The notes under the pieces: model-generated
Seen by the model: the letters and a program-made list of their open reading frames with translations, nothing else
Database searches by the model: none
What the model was told of the DNA's origin: nothing
Part shown: positions 1 to 5,887 of the stretch, one piece after another
How positions within the stretch are numbered: position 1 is the stretch's first letter
How the letters are laid out: the number at the start of each line of letters is the position of its first letter
Made by a program: the position numbers and the translations under genes
Assembly: GCA_013203755.1 (NCBI GenBank)
Contig: JABMPI010000006.1
Coordinates: forward strand, 1-5,887
Direction: 5' to 3'
Length of the DNA stretch: 5,887 bases
Source: Bacteroidota bacterium
GTDB taxonomy: Bacteria; Bacteroidota; Bacteroidia; Bacteroidales; Prolixibacteraceae

Positions 1-328
1 CAGTATTGCTGTAATTGATAGTCAGGTGCAGGGTATGCACCGAGTCGCAACCCGCAGCATTAGTGAAAGTTTTTTCGTAATCGTCAGAAGTTGTGTATTC
101 AGTACCTTCCCAAGTATAACTGTTACATGCAGTTTCTGAGCTTTCACCGGTAGTTGATGCGATAATTGTAACGATAGTACTGTCAAGTCTGGGGCATCCC
201 TCTACTTCGTACCCCATATATATTTTATAAACACCTGGTAAAGCATTGTCCTTTATAATTAAGTCACCGTTGACGGTAATATCAACACTATCAATAGAGA
301 CATCAGTGCAATACTGAAAACAAGGCTG
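1..328 (-). pseudogene. Frameshifted continuation of the surface protein, running off the left edge
   Basis: On the minus strand, a frame different from that of the upstream N-terminal part is open from 328 to position 1. After the break it reads YCTDVSIDSVDITVNGDLI, then an Ig-like stretch containing 'GVYKIYMGYEVEGCPRLDST'. It next enters the repeat 'ACNSYTWEGTEYTTS' followed by 'GCDSVHTLHLTI'. Such CDSV-T-L-L-TI repeats occur in tandem in long secreted Bacteroidota proteins, many exported by type IX secretion; no type IX C-terminal signal can be seen because the protein continues outside the window. One extra base in the TTTT run (317-320, AAAA on the plus strand) would join the frames as LVFQYCTD. 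The gene is therefore either a true frameshift pseudogene, a phase-variable gene, or intact with a sequencing error. That the two frames belong to one gene is well supported; which of the three applies is not decided. Confidence 0.7.
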
Positions 329-1365
329 TTAGGATCATAAGTACTACCTTCAACAAACACTTTTGGGAAAGTTCCTATGTTATTTGAGCAGATTGGATCA
401 CCATTATTATAAACTATACTAGCCTTTCCTAAATTTAAATCCATTGGAATAGGCTCAGCAAAATCAGTTAAATTTGCAGTTATACTGGCAGATGTTTTTG
501 TTTTACCAACAATCGATTGTACATTAATACCAACACATTTATCTGCTATTACCTCAGTTAATAAACCTGTAATATTTATTGCTGCTTCAACAAATTGATA
601 TGGTTCATAAAAATTTCTACCAAAAGCCTTGGAATCGTCGGGTAAATAAACAGTGTCGGAATTTGAAATAGCTATTACATCAGCGGGATCATAAGTAACA
701 TTAACCCAGTTAAAATCAGTTCCAACCAATTGCCAAACATAATAAGTAACAACTGCAGATGTTCCTCCATTGGTATATGCCATTGAAACCAAAAAATCAT
801 TTTCTGTTCTTCCTCCATCATTACCATTGGAGCTAAATGTTCCATCTGTATTGCGGATAATAGGTACCTGGTTAAATTCAAAATCGAAATAACTGGTTCC
901 TGTAACATCTAACCTGTCGCCTGCAATAAAAATCCATTGCTCGTCGGCATTATCTTTTGCATAATGAAAATACACCTTCCCAATGTCATTTTTTCCAGGA
1001 TTTGCCTCACTTTCAACCCATTTCCAATCGTTTGGATCATGATTAAGTTTCGAGCCTGTAAATGTCAAATCAAGGGCGCTATTCCATGGGTCATCAACAA
1101 TTTGCGAAGTTAAAGAATCAATAGATCTTCCATAGCTGTCAAAAATAGAATCACCACCCGTTACTGGATTAGCAAACCAGTCACCACCATCTCCAGAAAG
1201 AGTATTAGCATATAAATCAGCATCCATTTCAAATCCTGAAGCTGGTATTAGTACTTCAACAATAGTGTCCTGACCTGTTACTGCATTAGGAGCTAAAAAG
1301 CTCAACAAGCTTAGTAGTAGGATGAAATAAATTTTAGTTTTTCGTGCGGGTAAAGAGTTTTTCAT
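259..1365 (-). CDS. N-terminal part of a large secreted surface protein, frame broken near its 3' end
   Basis: This is the first 368 codons of an extracellular protein of unknown function. I start it at 1365 because MKNSLPARKTKIYF opens a classic signal peptide: a basic stretch, then the hydrophobic core ILLLSLLSFLA, with cleavage probably just before Q32. The longer open frame to 1434 would add 23 hydrophilic residues ahead of the signal. The mature part has an 'SYFDFEFNQ' stretch (about residues 158-166), a W-rich segment, and a 'KTKTSASITANLTDF' motif (288-302). I know similar combinations from N-terminal modules of large repeat-bearing surface proteins in Bacteroidota and Actinobacteria; no enzymatic motif is visible. 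The last 16 or so residues are out of frame: after about residue 350 the sensible protein continues in another frame (see 1-328), so the stop at 259 looks artificial. It is transcribed divergently from the fucosidases. An adhesin or glycan-binding role is only a guess. Confidence 0.75.
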   Translation of the reverse strand: MKNSLPARKTKIYFILLLSLLSFLAPNAVTGQDTIVEVLIPASGFEMDADLYANTLSGDGGDWFANPVTGGDSIFDSYGRSIDSLTSQIVDDPWNSALDLTFTGSKLNHDPNDWKWVESEANPGKNDIGKVYFHYAKDNADEQWIFIAGDRLDVTGTSYFDFEFNQVPIIRNTDGTFSSNGNDGGRTENDFLVSMAYTNGGTSAVVTYYVWQLVGTDFNWVNVTYDPADVIAISNSDTVYLPDDSKAFGRNFYEPYQFVEAAINITGLLTEVIADKCVGINVQSIVGKTKTSASITANLTDFAEPIPMDLNLGKASIVYNNGDPICSNNIGTFPKVFVEGSTYDPNSLVFSIALMSLLIVLILPSTVT

Positions 1366-1463
1366 ATCGTTAGTTCTTAAAGGTACATACATTATAAAGT
1401 CTTTAATTTTGAGGTCGCGAATACCATCATACACTAATGCCTAAATTGGCATCTGCATGATAT

Positions 1464-1479
1464 TTTATGTAACTATACT
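1464..1479 (-). promoter_or_regulatory. Possible operator-like element, copy 1
   Basis: The minus strand reads AGTATAGTTACATAAA. The plus strand at 1834-1849 carries the same 16-mer with one mismatch. The element lies 98 bases before the surface-protein start, while its partner lies 96 bases before the fucosidase start, both pointing towards their gene. This could be a binding site shared by the two divergent units, but the AT-rich background makes chance possible. Confidence 0.3.
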
Positions 1480-1702
1480 GGGTGAAATCTCTGGAAAGTG
1501 TTTTAATAAACCCTTATTTTTTACCTCCCTTAAATTTCGGAATCAATAATTATAGTTATGCAAATTAGAGCATAATTACATAAAATCCAAATTTACTTTT
1601 ATGGTAGTTGCGTCCATCATAATAATATTTTGTTTTTAAGCGTTCGCATTCCAATAACCAATTAATATGCCTTAAGTTGTAATTAGCTAATAATGAGACA
1701 GT

Positions 1703-1718
1703 AGTGTGATTTCGCACT
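1703..1718. repeat. Small imperfect palindrome AGTGTGATTTCGCACT
   Basis: The arms AGTGTG and CGCACT pair around an ATTT loop, with one T-G wobble. The palindrome lies inside a wider GAGACA (1695-1700) and TGTCTC (1729-1734) pair, and GGGA/TCCC arms follow at 1740-1753. The TTGTTTT downstream resembles a weak terminator tail, but no rightward gene lies upstream to be terminated. An operator is equally possible. Confidence 0.3.
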
Positions 1719-1803
1719 TTGTTTTAATTGTCTCTGCTTGGGACAAATATCCCGCTGCTGTCAAATAAAGATGTTTAAGTTCTTTATTTTTCGGTGGTAA
1801 TTA

Positions 1804-1839
1804 TATACTCAAACCGAAAAGCTATTTGGTTTGAGTATA
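1804..1839. repeat. Perfect 12-bp inverted repeat (hairpin or operator) upstream of the fucosidases
   Basis: The arms TATACTCAAACC (1804-1815) and GGTTTGAGTATA (1828-1839) are perfect reverse complements around a 12-base spacer. Three more pairs, one a G-T wobble, can extend the stem to 15 bp with a 6-base loop. No T-run follows on either strand, so it is not a typical intrinsic terminator. It ends 59 bases before the -7 box of the fucosidase promoter, a position that suits an upstream regulator site. Confidence 0.6.
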
Positions 1840-1849
1840 GTTACTTAAA
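1834..1849 (+). promoter_or_regulatory. Possible operator-like element, copy 2
   Basis: AGTATAGTTACTTAAA overlaps the right arm of the 1804-1839 inverted repeat. It matches the minus-strand element at 1464-1479 with one mismatch in 16. See that entry for the symmetrical spacing to the two start codons. Confidence 0.3.
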
Positions 1850-1872
1850 TTCAAAATAATTTACAAGATGTA

Positions 1873-1906
1873 GTTTTTCATTAAATTCTATTTAATTATA
1901 TCTTTG
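1873..1906 (+). promoter_or_regulatory. Bacteroidota-type promoter of the fucosidase operon
   Basis: TATCTTTG (1899-1906) matches the Bacteroidota -7 consensus TAnnTTTG exactly. A weaker -33 candidate, GTTTTTC (1873-1879), sits about 20 bases upstream; it lacks a perfect TTTG. Transcription would start around 1912-1915 and leave a short AT-rich leader of about 30 bases before the ATG at 1946, with no Shine-Dalgarno site, as is usual in this phylum. Confidence 0.55.
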
Positions 1907-1945
1907 ATAGAAAATATGTTTTAATTGTTTTGTTAAATATGATTT

Positions 1946-4033
1946 ATGATAAAAAATAGAATTTTGGTTGGAGTAATAGTACTATTAATGTTCTCTTGTG
2001 CTCAGGTTGCGCCACCAGAACCGGTATTACCACTTCCAACTGCACGGCAACTGGCCTGGCACGAAATGGAATTTTATGCTTTTGTACATTTTAATATGAA
2101 TACCTTTTCGGATATGGAGTGGGGTTTAGGCGACGAAATACCCGAAATGTTTAATCCAACGCAATTGGATTGCAGACAATGGGCAAGGGTTTGTAAAGAT
2201 GCCGGAATGAAAGGGATAATTCTAACGGCGAAACATCACGACGGTTTTTGTTTGTGGCCTTCGGAATATACGGAGCATTCGGTTAAAAATTCTTCATGGA
2301 AAAATGGAAATGGAGATGTGGTACAAGAGTTAGCAGACGCTTGTAAAGAGTATGGACTGAAATTAGGGATTTACCTTTCGCCCTGGGATCGGAATCACGC
2401 CGATTATGGGAAACCGGAATACATCACTTATTTTAGAAATCAATTGCGCGAATTGTTAAGCAATTATGGCGAAATATTTGAAGTTTGGTTTGATGGGGCA
2501 AACGGTGGCACTGGTTATTATGGCGGAGCCAACGAAGAGCGTCGTATCGACAGAGCAACTTATTACGATTGGGAGAATACCCGTAAAATTGTTCGCGAAT
2601 TACAACCTAATGCATGTATGTTTAGCGATGCCGGACCTGATGTTCGCTGGTGTGGAAATGAGGAGGGATGGTCAAGAGAAACAAATTGGAGTCCATTGAA
2701 AAAGGATGATTTTGCTCCCGGAGTGGTTTCCGATTTAGAATTTTTGAGAGCGGGTCAGGAAGATGGTACGCATTGGATTCCTTCGGAGGTGGATGTTTCA
2801 ATTCGTCCCGGTTGGTATTACCATAAATACGAAGACCATAAAGTAAAAACTCTGCCACATTTGTTAGATATTTATTATAATTCAATAGGAAGGAATGCAT
2901 CGTTTTTAATCAATTTTCCGGTTGATACGCGCGGTGTTATTCATGAAAAAGATGTGGAGCAGGTTTTAAAATTGGCGAAAGCAATTAAATCCGATTTTGC
3001 AAATAATCTGGCAGCAGGCAAAAATGTAATCGCAACTAATTGGCGGGGCAATTCAAAAAAATACAAAGCAATGAATGTTACCGATGGAAATTCAGATTCG
3101 TATTGGGCGACCGACGATGGCGTAATAAAATCATCAATTACCATTGATTTGGAACTTCCAACAGAATTAAATCGATTTCTGGTTCAGGAAGATATTCGTT
3201 TGGGGCAACGCATAAAAGCATTTACTGTTGAAGCATTTATTGAAAGTGAATGGAAAGAGATTGCATCGGAAACTACTATCGGGCGAAAGCGGATTTTGCG
3301 TTTGCCAAATGTTACGGCAACAAAAGTTAGGTTGAATATTGTCGATTCGAAAGCGAGTCCGGTTATTTCAAACATAGAAATTTATAAAGCACCCAAAGTA
3401 ATTGTTGAGCCTGAAATTAGAAGAAATAAAACAGGCGAAGTTTCAATAAAAGCTTTTGATGCAGGGTTGGATATTTATTATACTACCGATGGAAGTACTC
3501 CGTCAGCGACATCTAATAAATATGTTAACCCGTTTCTGTTAAATACAAAGGCAACCTTGAAATCGGTGGTGATCGATCCGGGAACAATGAAAACAAGCCC
3601 GGTTTCGGAAGTTGATTTTGATATTTCTAAAGAAAAATGGGAAATGGCAGGTGAATTTAAGGATGTGGAACGTGCGGAACTTATTTTTGATGGAGAACCA
3701 AAATCTGCCTGGACTTTACGAAATAAGTCACCTCTCGATTTTATAATTGATTTGGGAGAAACTGTAGATATTAAAGGTTTTACTTATTTGCCCGATCAGG
3801 GACGAAGCAATTCAGGTTCGATATTTAATTATGAATTTTTTGTAAGTATGAACGGAAAGAACTGGGGGATTCCGGTTTCGAAGGGAGAATTTTCAAATAT
3901 AAAAAACAGTCCGGTTTGGCAGAAAAAAGAATTTAGAACCGCTAAAGCGAGGTTTGTCAAATTACGGGCAATTTCACCAGCTACCGAAAATGGTAGAGTT
4001 GGTATTGCTGAATTTGGAATTATAACAGAATAA
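1946..4033 (+). CDS. Lipoprotein alpha-1,3/1,4-L-fucosidase, GH29 (subfamily B type), with two F5/8-type modules
   Basis: This 695-residue enzyme should release alpha-1,3/1,4-linked fucose from Lewis-type branched glycan ends by a retaining mechanism. The lipobox LMFSC puts the lipidated Cys at residue 18, so it is membrane-anchored, perhaps surface-exposed. The GH29 catalytic domain spans about residues 32-350. Visible signatures are FVHFNMNTFSDMEWG (46-60), AKHHDGF (95-101) and EVWFDG (179-184), with D183 the nucleophile. E239 in RWCGNE is the probable acid/base by comparison with GH29-B enzymes, and EVDVSIRPGWYYH follows at 281-293. An F5/8 type C (CBM32-like) module covers about 355-482. 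A chitobiase-C-terminal-like module lies at about 487-560, with its hallmark YYTTDGSTPS at 511-520. A second F5/8 type C module covers about 566-695. The B-subfamily call comes from motif style and is not proven; family membership is near certain. It is first in a two-gene unit with the GH29 gene 55 bp downstream, behind the promoter at 1873-1906. No residue expected for activity is missing. Confidence 0.93.
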   Translation: MIKNRILVGVIVLLMFSCAQVAPPEPVLPLPTARQLAWHEMEFYAFVHFNMNTFSDMEWGLGDEIPEMFNPTQLDCRQWARVCKDAGMKGIILTAKHHDGFCLWPSEYTEHSVKNSSWKNGNGDVVQELADACKEYGLKLGIYLSPWDRNHADYGKPEYITYFRNQLRELLSNYGEIFEVWFDGANGGTGYYGGANEERRIDRATYYDWENTRKIVRELQPNACMFSDAGPDVRWCGNEEGWSRETNWSPLKKDDFAPGVVSDLEFLRAGQEDGTHWIPSEVDVSIRPGWYYHKYEDHKVKTLPHLLDIYYNSIGRNASFLINFPVDTRGVIHEKDVEQVLKLAKAIKSDFANNLAAGKNVIATNWRGNSKKYKAMNVTDGNSDSYWATDDGVIKSSITIDLELPTELNRFLVQEDIRLGQRIKAFTVEAFIESEWKEIASETTIGRKRILRLPNVTATKVRLNIVDSKASPVISNIEIYKAPKVIVEPEIRRNKTGEVSIKAFDAGLDIYYTTDGSTPSATSNKYVNPFLLNTKATLKSVVIDPGTMKTSPVSEVDFDISKEKWEMAGEFKDVERAELIFDGEPKSAWTLRNKSPLDFIIDLGETVDIKGFTYLPDQGRSNSGSIFNYEFFVSMNGKNWGIPVSKGEFSNIKNSPVWQKKEFRTAKARFVKLRAISPATENGRVGIAEFGIITE

Positions 4034-4050
4034 AATTCAAATCTAAAATG

Positions 4051-4071
4051 TATACTATATTATATAGTATA
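4051..4071. repeat. Perfect AT-only palindrome between the two fucosidase genes
   Basis: The arms TATACTATAT (4051-4060) and ATATAGTATA (4062-4071) are exact reverse complements around a single T, giving a 21-base palindrome. It begins 17 bases after the first stop and ends 17 bases before the second start. Its outer TATACT and AGTATA ends are the same as those of the 1804-1839 inverted repeat. It could be a regulator site or an mRNA processing or stability hairpin. It lacks the GC stem and T-tail of a terminator, so read-through into the second gene is expected. Confidence 0.55.
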
Positions 4072-4088
4072 ACCTAAATCAATTTATT

Positions 4089-5456
4089 ATGAAACGAATA
4101 CTGCTAATTGTATTGCTCTTGGTTTTTGTAAGCCAGATATCTTTTTCTCAAAACAAAATCTGGGACGAAACAGAAGCTCAGAAAAAGGAACGGTTGGAAT
4201 GGTGGACAGAAGCCCGGTTTGGAATGTTTATTCATTGGGGTTTGTATGCACAGGCAGCTCGCCACGAATGGGTGAAAAAACGAGAGCGTATTTCTGATGA
4301 AGATTATCAAAAGTACTTCGAAATGTTTAACCCCGATCTGTTCGATCCTGCCGATTGGGCGAAAAAAGCAAAAGCTGCCGGAATGAAATATGCGGTAATC
4401 ACAACTAAACATCACGAAGGGTTTAATATGTTTCAATCAGATTATACCGATTATAATATAATGAACACGCCGTATGGGAAGGATATTATTAAGGAATGGG
4501 TTGATGCGTTTCGTGCGGAAGGACTTGGGATTGGGTTTTATTACTCTTTAATCGACTGGCATCATCCCGAATATACAATCGATCGTGTTCATCCGCAAAG
4601 TGCAAATACCCAAGAAGAATATGATGAATTAAATAAAGACCGCGACATGGCTGTTTATCGTGAATATTTGAAAAATCAGGTGCGCGAAATTATGACCAAT
4701 TACGGACAAGTTGATATTCTTTGGTTGGATTATTCTTTCCCGGGAACGTTTGGGAAAGATAAAAACGATTGGGGGTCGGAAGAATTAATGAAAATGGTTC
4801 GCGAGTTACAACCTGGAATTCTGGTAAACGACCGTGCCGATTTAAAAGATTATGCAGGTGGTTGGGATTTTACTACGCCCGAACAATTTAAGGTTCAAAA
4901 ATGGCCTGAAGAAGATGGAGTCAAAATTCCATGGGAGACCTGCCAGACTTTTTCCGGTTCGTGGGGATATTATCGCGATGAACTTACCTGGAAAGATCCA
5001 AAACAATTATTGGTGTTATTAATTGAATCGGTAAGTAAAGGAGGAAATGTATTATTGAATGTTGGCCCTACAGCTCGTGGTACATTCGATCATCGTGCCG
5101 ACCATGCTTTAAGTGAAATGGGAAAATGGATGAAAGTGAATAGCCGGGCAATTTATGGTTGTACCGAGGCTCCCGAGGAATTTATTGTACCCGACAATAC
5201 ATTATTAACATACAATGCGGAAACCAATAGATTGTATATTCACTTGCTCGATTATCCTTTGCAGAATTTCCTTTTGCGAGGATTTGGAGATAAAGTAAAG
5301 TATGCGCAGTTTTTAAACGATGCTTCTGAAATTAAAATAGGCAAACCGAGTGGGCATTGGATTAAACAAGAAACAAGCGAAAATGATATTAATCTAAAAT
5401 TACCTGTAAATAAACCAAATGTTGAAATACCGGTAATCGAATTATTTTTGAAGTAG
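4089..5456 (+). CDS. Secreted alpha-L-fucosidase, GH29 (subfamily A type)
   Basis: This 455-residue retaining exo-fucosidase hydrolyses terminal alpha-L-fucose, probably with broad linkage tolerance. Residues 1-20 form a type I signal peptide (MKRILLIVLLLVFVSQISFS, cleavage before Q21). With no lipobox Cys, the enzyme should be periplasmic or secreted. The catalytic (beta/alpha)8-like domain covers about residues 30-360. Residues matching known GH29 active sites are H49 in FIHWGLYA, E60-W61, H108-H109 in TTKHHEGF, W212 and D214 (nucleophile) in ILWLDYS, and R249 in NDRAD. E283 in PWETC aligns with the human FUCA1 acid/base E289, and W292 in SWGYYRD also fits. GGNVLLNVGPTARG (318-331) is a typical GH29-A signature. 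The C-terminal 90 residues look like the usual beta-sandwich domain. Length fits the family and there is no extra binding module. It is the second gene of the unit; the start is fixed by the signal peptide. The fucosidase call is firm; the natural substrate is not known. Confidence 0.95.
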   Translation: MKRILLIVLLLVFVSQISFSQNKIWDETEAQKKERLEWWTEARFGMFIHWGLYAQAARHEWVKKRERISDEDYQKYFEMFNPDLFDPADWAKKAKAAGMKYAVITTKHHEGFNMFQSDYTDYNIMNTPYGKDIIKEWVDAFRAEGLGIGFYYSLIDWHHPEYTIDRVHPQSANTQEEYDELNKDRDMAVYREYLKNQVREIMTNYGQVDILWLDYSFPGTFGKDKNDWGSEELMKMVRELQPGILVNDRADLKDYAGGWDFTTPEQFKVQKWPEEDGVKIPWETCQTFSGSWGYYRDELTWKDPKQLLVLLIESVSKGGNVLLNVGPTARGTFDHRADHALSEMGKWMKVNSRAIYGCTEAPEEFIVPDNTLLTYNAETNRLYIHLLDYPLQNFLLRGFGDKVKYAQFLNDASEIKIGKPSGHWIKQETSENDINLKLPVNKPNVEIPVIELFLK

Positions 5457-5604
5457 TATATATAATATATGAAGTCTGTGCATAAAAGTGTTTTAGCTTG
5501 AAAGTTTACAACGTCAGAAAATAAAGGAGTTTGCTTTTGTATATAACTGTTTTTATGACGAGCGCAATGCAGAAGTCGAACTTTATAGACAAACTTTATT
5601 GTAT
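5457..5604. other. 3' untranslated stretch between the fucosidase stop and the terminator
   Basis: This 148-base stretch holds no recognisable gene. It begins with an alternating AT tract, TATATATAATATAT (5457-5470), that shares an 11-base core with the palindrome at 4051-4071. It also holds a 22-codon frame starting at the ATG near 5555, reading MTSAMQKSNFIDKLYCINAR and ending at a TAG inside the terminator loop. I do not think that frame is a demonstrated gene. Confidence 0.5.
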
Positions 5605-5640
5605 AAATGCCCGGTACGAATAGTACAGGGCATTTTTTTT
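5605..5640 (+). terminator. Intrinsic terminator of the fucosidase operon
   Basis: AAATGCCC (5605-5612) pairs with GGGCATTT (5628-5635). After one G/A mismatch, GTAC pairs with GTAC around a GAATA loop. The run of eight T (5633-5640) follows directly. In the minus direction no comparable T-run follows, so the terminator works mainly for rightward transcription. Confidence 0.9.
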
Positions 5641-5811
5641 GCTTTTTTAAAGTTGAAATATTTACCAATTTCCAGGTGTATTATATGCCATGTAACCCTG
5701 TGGTAATATTTGCGTAACATTGATTCTCTTTATTATTGAAGGCAACCTGTATTGATATTCAGTTGCTTGCGTAAAACTGTGTCTTTTTCTTTTAAAAACG
5801 TTTCAAATAAG
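5641..5811. other. Intergenic stretch with a possible minus-strand coding remnant
   Basis: No complete gene is visible. On the minus strand a frame is open from 5802 to a TAA at 5662-5664. It reads like a protein C-terminus, with TEYQYRLPSIIKR followed by INVTQILPQGYMAYNTPGNW and the stop. It has no start codon apart from an internal Met and is cut upstream by a TGA at 5803-5805. I do not recognise the family. It could be the tail of a decayed gene or chance. Confidence 0.3.
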
Positions 5812-5842
5812 TTTGTATAGGAAGGAATGATGTTTACTTTTG
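5812..5842 (+). promoter_or_regulatory. Strong Bacteroidota promoter for a gene beyond the right edge
   Basis: TTTG (5812-5815), 19 bases, then TACTTTTG (5835-5842) match the Bacteroidota -33/-7 consensus (TTTG, about 19-20 bases, TAnnTTTG) exactly. The GCAGCCGC that follows is typical of promoters in front of highly expressed housekeeping genes or RNAs in this phylum. The leader from about 5849 to 5887 contains no gene start that can be confirmed before the window ends. Confidence 0.75.
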
Positions 5843-5887
5843 CAGCCGCTAAAACAAGCAGAGTTCATTAAATAAATGATGTAATAA

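Larger units (their letters stand above)
1366..1945. other. Divergent intergenic region
   Basis: About 580 bp separate the start codons of the leftward surface-protein gene and the rightward fucosidase operon. It is very AT-rich, and I found no convincing gene in it. It holds a small hairpin at 1703-1718, a long perfect inverted repeat at 1804-1839, an inverted pair of AGTATAGTTAC elements (1464-1479 and 1834-1849), and a promoter next to the fucosidase start. No convincing promoter was found for the leftward gene. Confidence 0.7.

Noticed and set aside
1366..1434. A 23-codon N-terminal extension of the surface protein, starting at 1434
   Set aside because: It adds a hydrophilic stretch before a clear signal peptide that begins at 1365, so the shorter start is preferred.
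1588..1595. Minus-strand TAAATTTG, a match to the -7 box, for the leftward gene
   Set aside because: No -33 box lies at the right distance and the leader would exceed 200 bases; in such AT-rich DNA the match alone is weak.
1804..1839. An insertion-sequence end or recombination site
   Set aside because: No transposase, no target duplication and no second matching end are present; a regulatory hairpin is simpler.
2622..2900. Minus-strand open frames inside the first fucosidase (also 2941-3144 and 3184-3375)
   Set aside because: They lie wholly inside a well-supported GH29 gene, show no domain or signal, and are shadows of the coding strand.
4051..4071. A terminator between the two fucosidase genes
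   Set aside because: The palindrome is made almost only of A and T and lacks a T-run, so it would not stop transcription well.
5252..5668. A 138-codon minus-strand open frame across the end of the second fucosidase and the terminator
   Set aside because: It overlaps the conserved C-terminus of the fucosidase and reads through the terminator hairpin; its composition is not protein-like.

Overview
The window looks like a piece of a low-GC Bacteroidota genome. A marine or gut Bacteroidales/Marinilabiliales type is my inference and cannot be fixed from this sequence. The main clues are two TAnnTTTG promoter boxes, one of them with a well-spaced TTTG -33 box, AT-rich leaders without strong Shine-Dalgarno sites, a lipoprotein signal peptide, and a secreted multidomain protein ending in 'GCDSVHTLHLTI' repeats of the kind common in Bacteroidota surface proteins.

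Layout. (1) 1-1365, minus strand: the 5' part of a large secreted surface protein. Its reading frame breaks near position 316, and the coding sequence continues in another frame to the left edge and beyond. (2) 1366-1945: a divergent, AT-rich intergenic region with several inverted repeats and a Bacteroidota promoter for the rightward genes. (3) 1946-4033 and 4089-5456, plus strand: two tandem alpha-L-fucosidases of family GH29, separated by 55 bp that hold a perfect AT-rich palindrome. (4) 5457-5887: a 3' untranslated stretch, a strong intrinsic terminator (5605-5640), a possible antisense coding remnant, and a near-perfect promoter (5812-5842) for a gene beyond the right edge.

How the genes work together. 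The first fucosidase has GH29-B features (the alpha-1,3/1,4 type acting on Lewis-like branched ends). It is a lipoprotein carrying two F5/8-type (CBM32-like) modules and a chitobiase-C-terminal-like module. The second has GH29-A features (broad alpha-fucosidase), a type I signal peptide and no binding module. All the active-site residues I could place are present in both. The pair looks like a small fucose-releasing operon that acts at the cell surface and in the periplasm on host or algal fucosylated glycans. No SusC/SusD pair, transporter, regulator or fucose catabolic gene lies in the window. I see no tRNA, rRNA, CRISPR array, insertion sequence or clearly new system. The least ordinary points are the frameshift in the surface protein and the related palindromes around the fucosidase genes.
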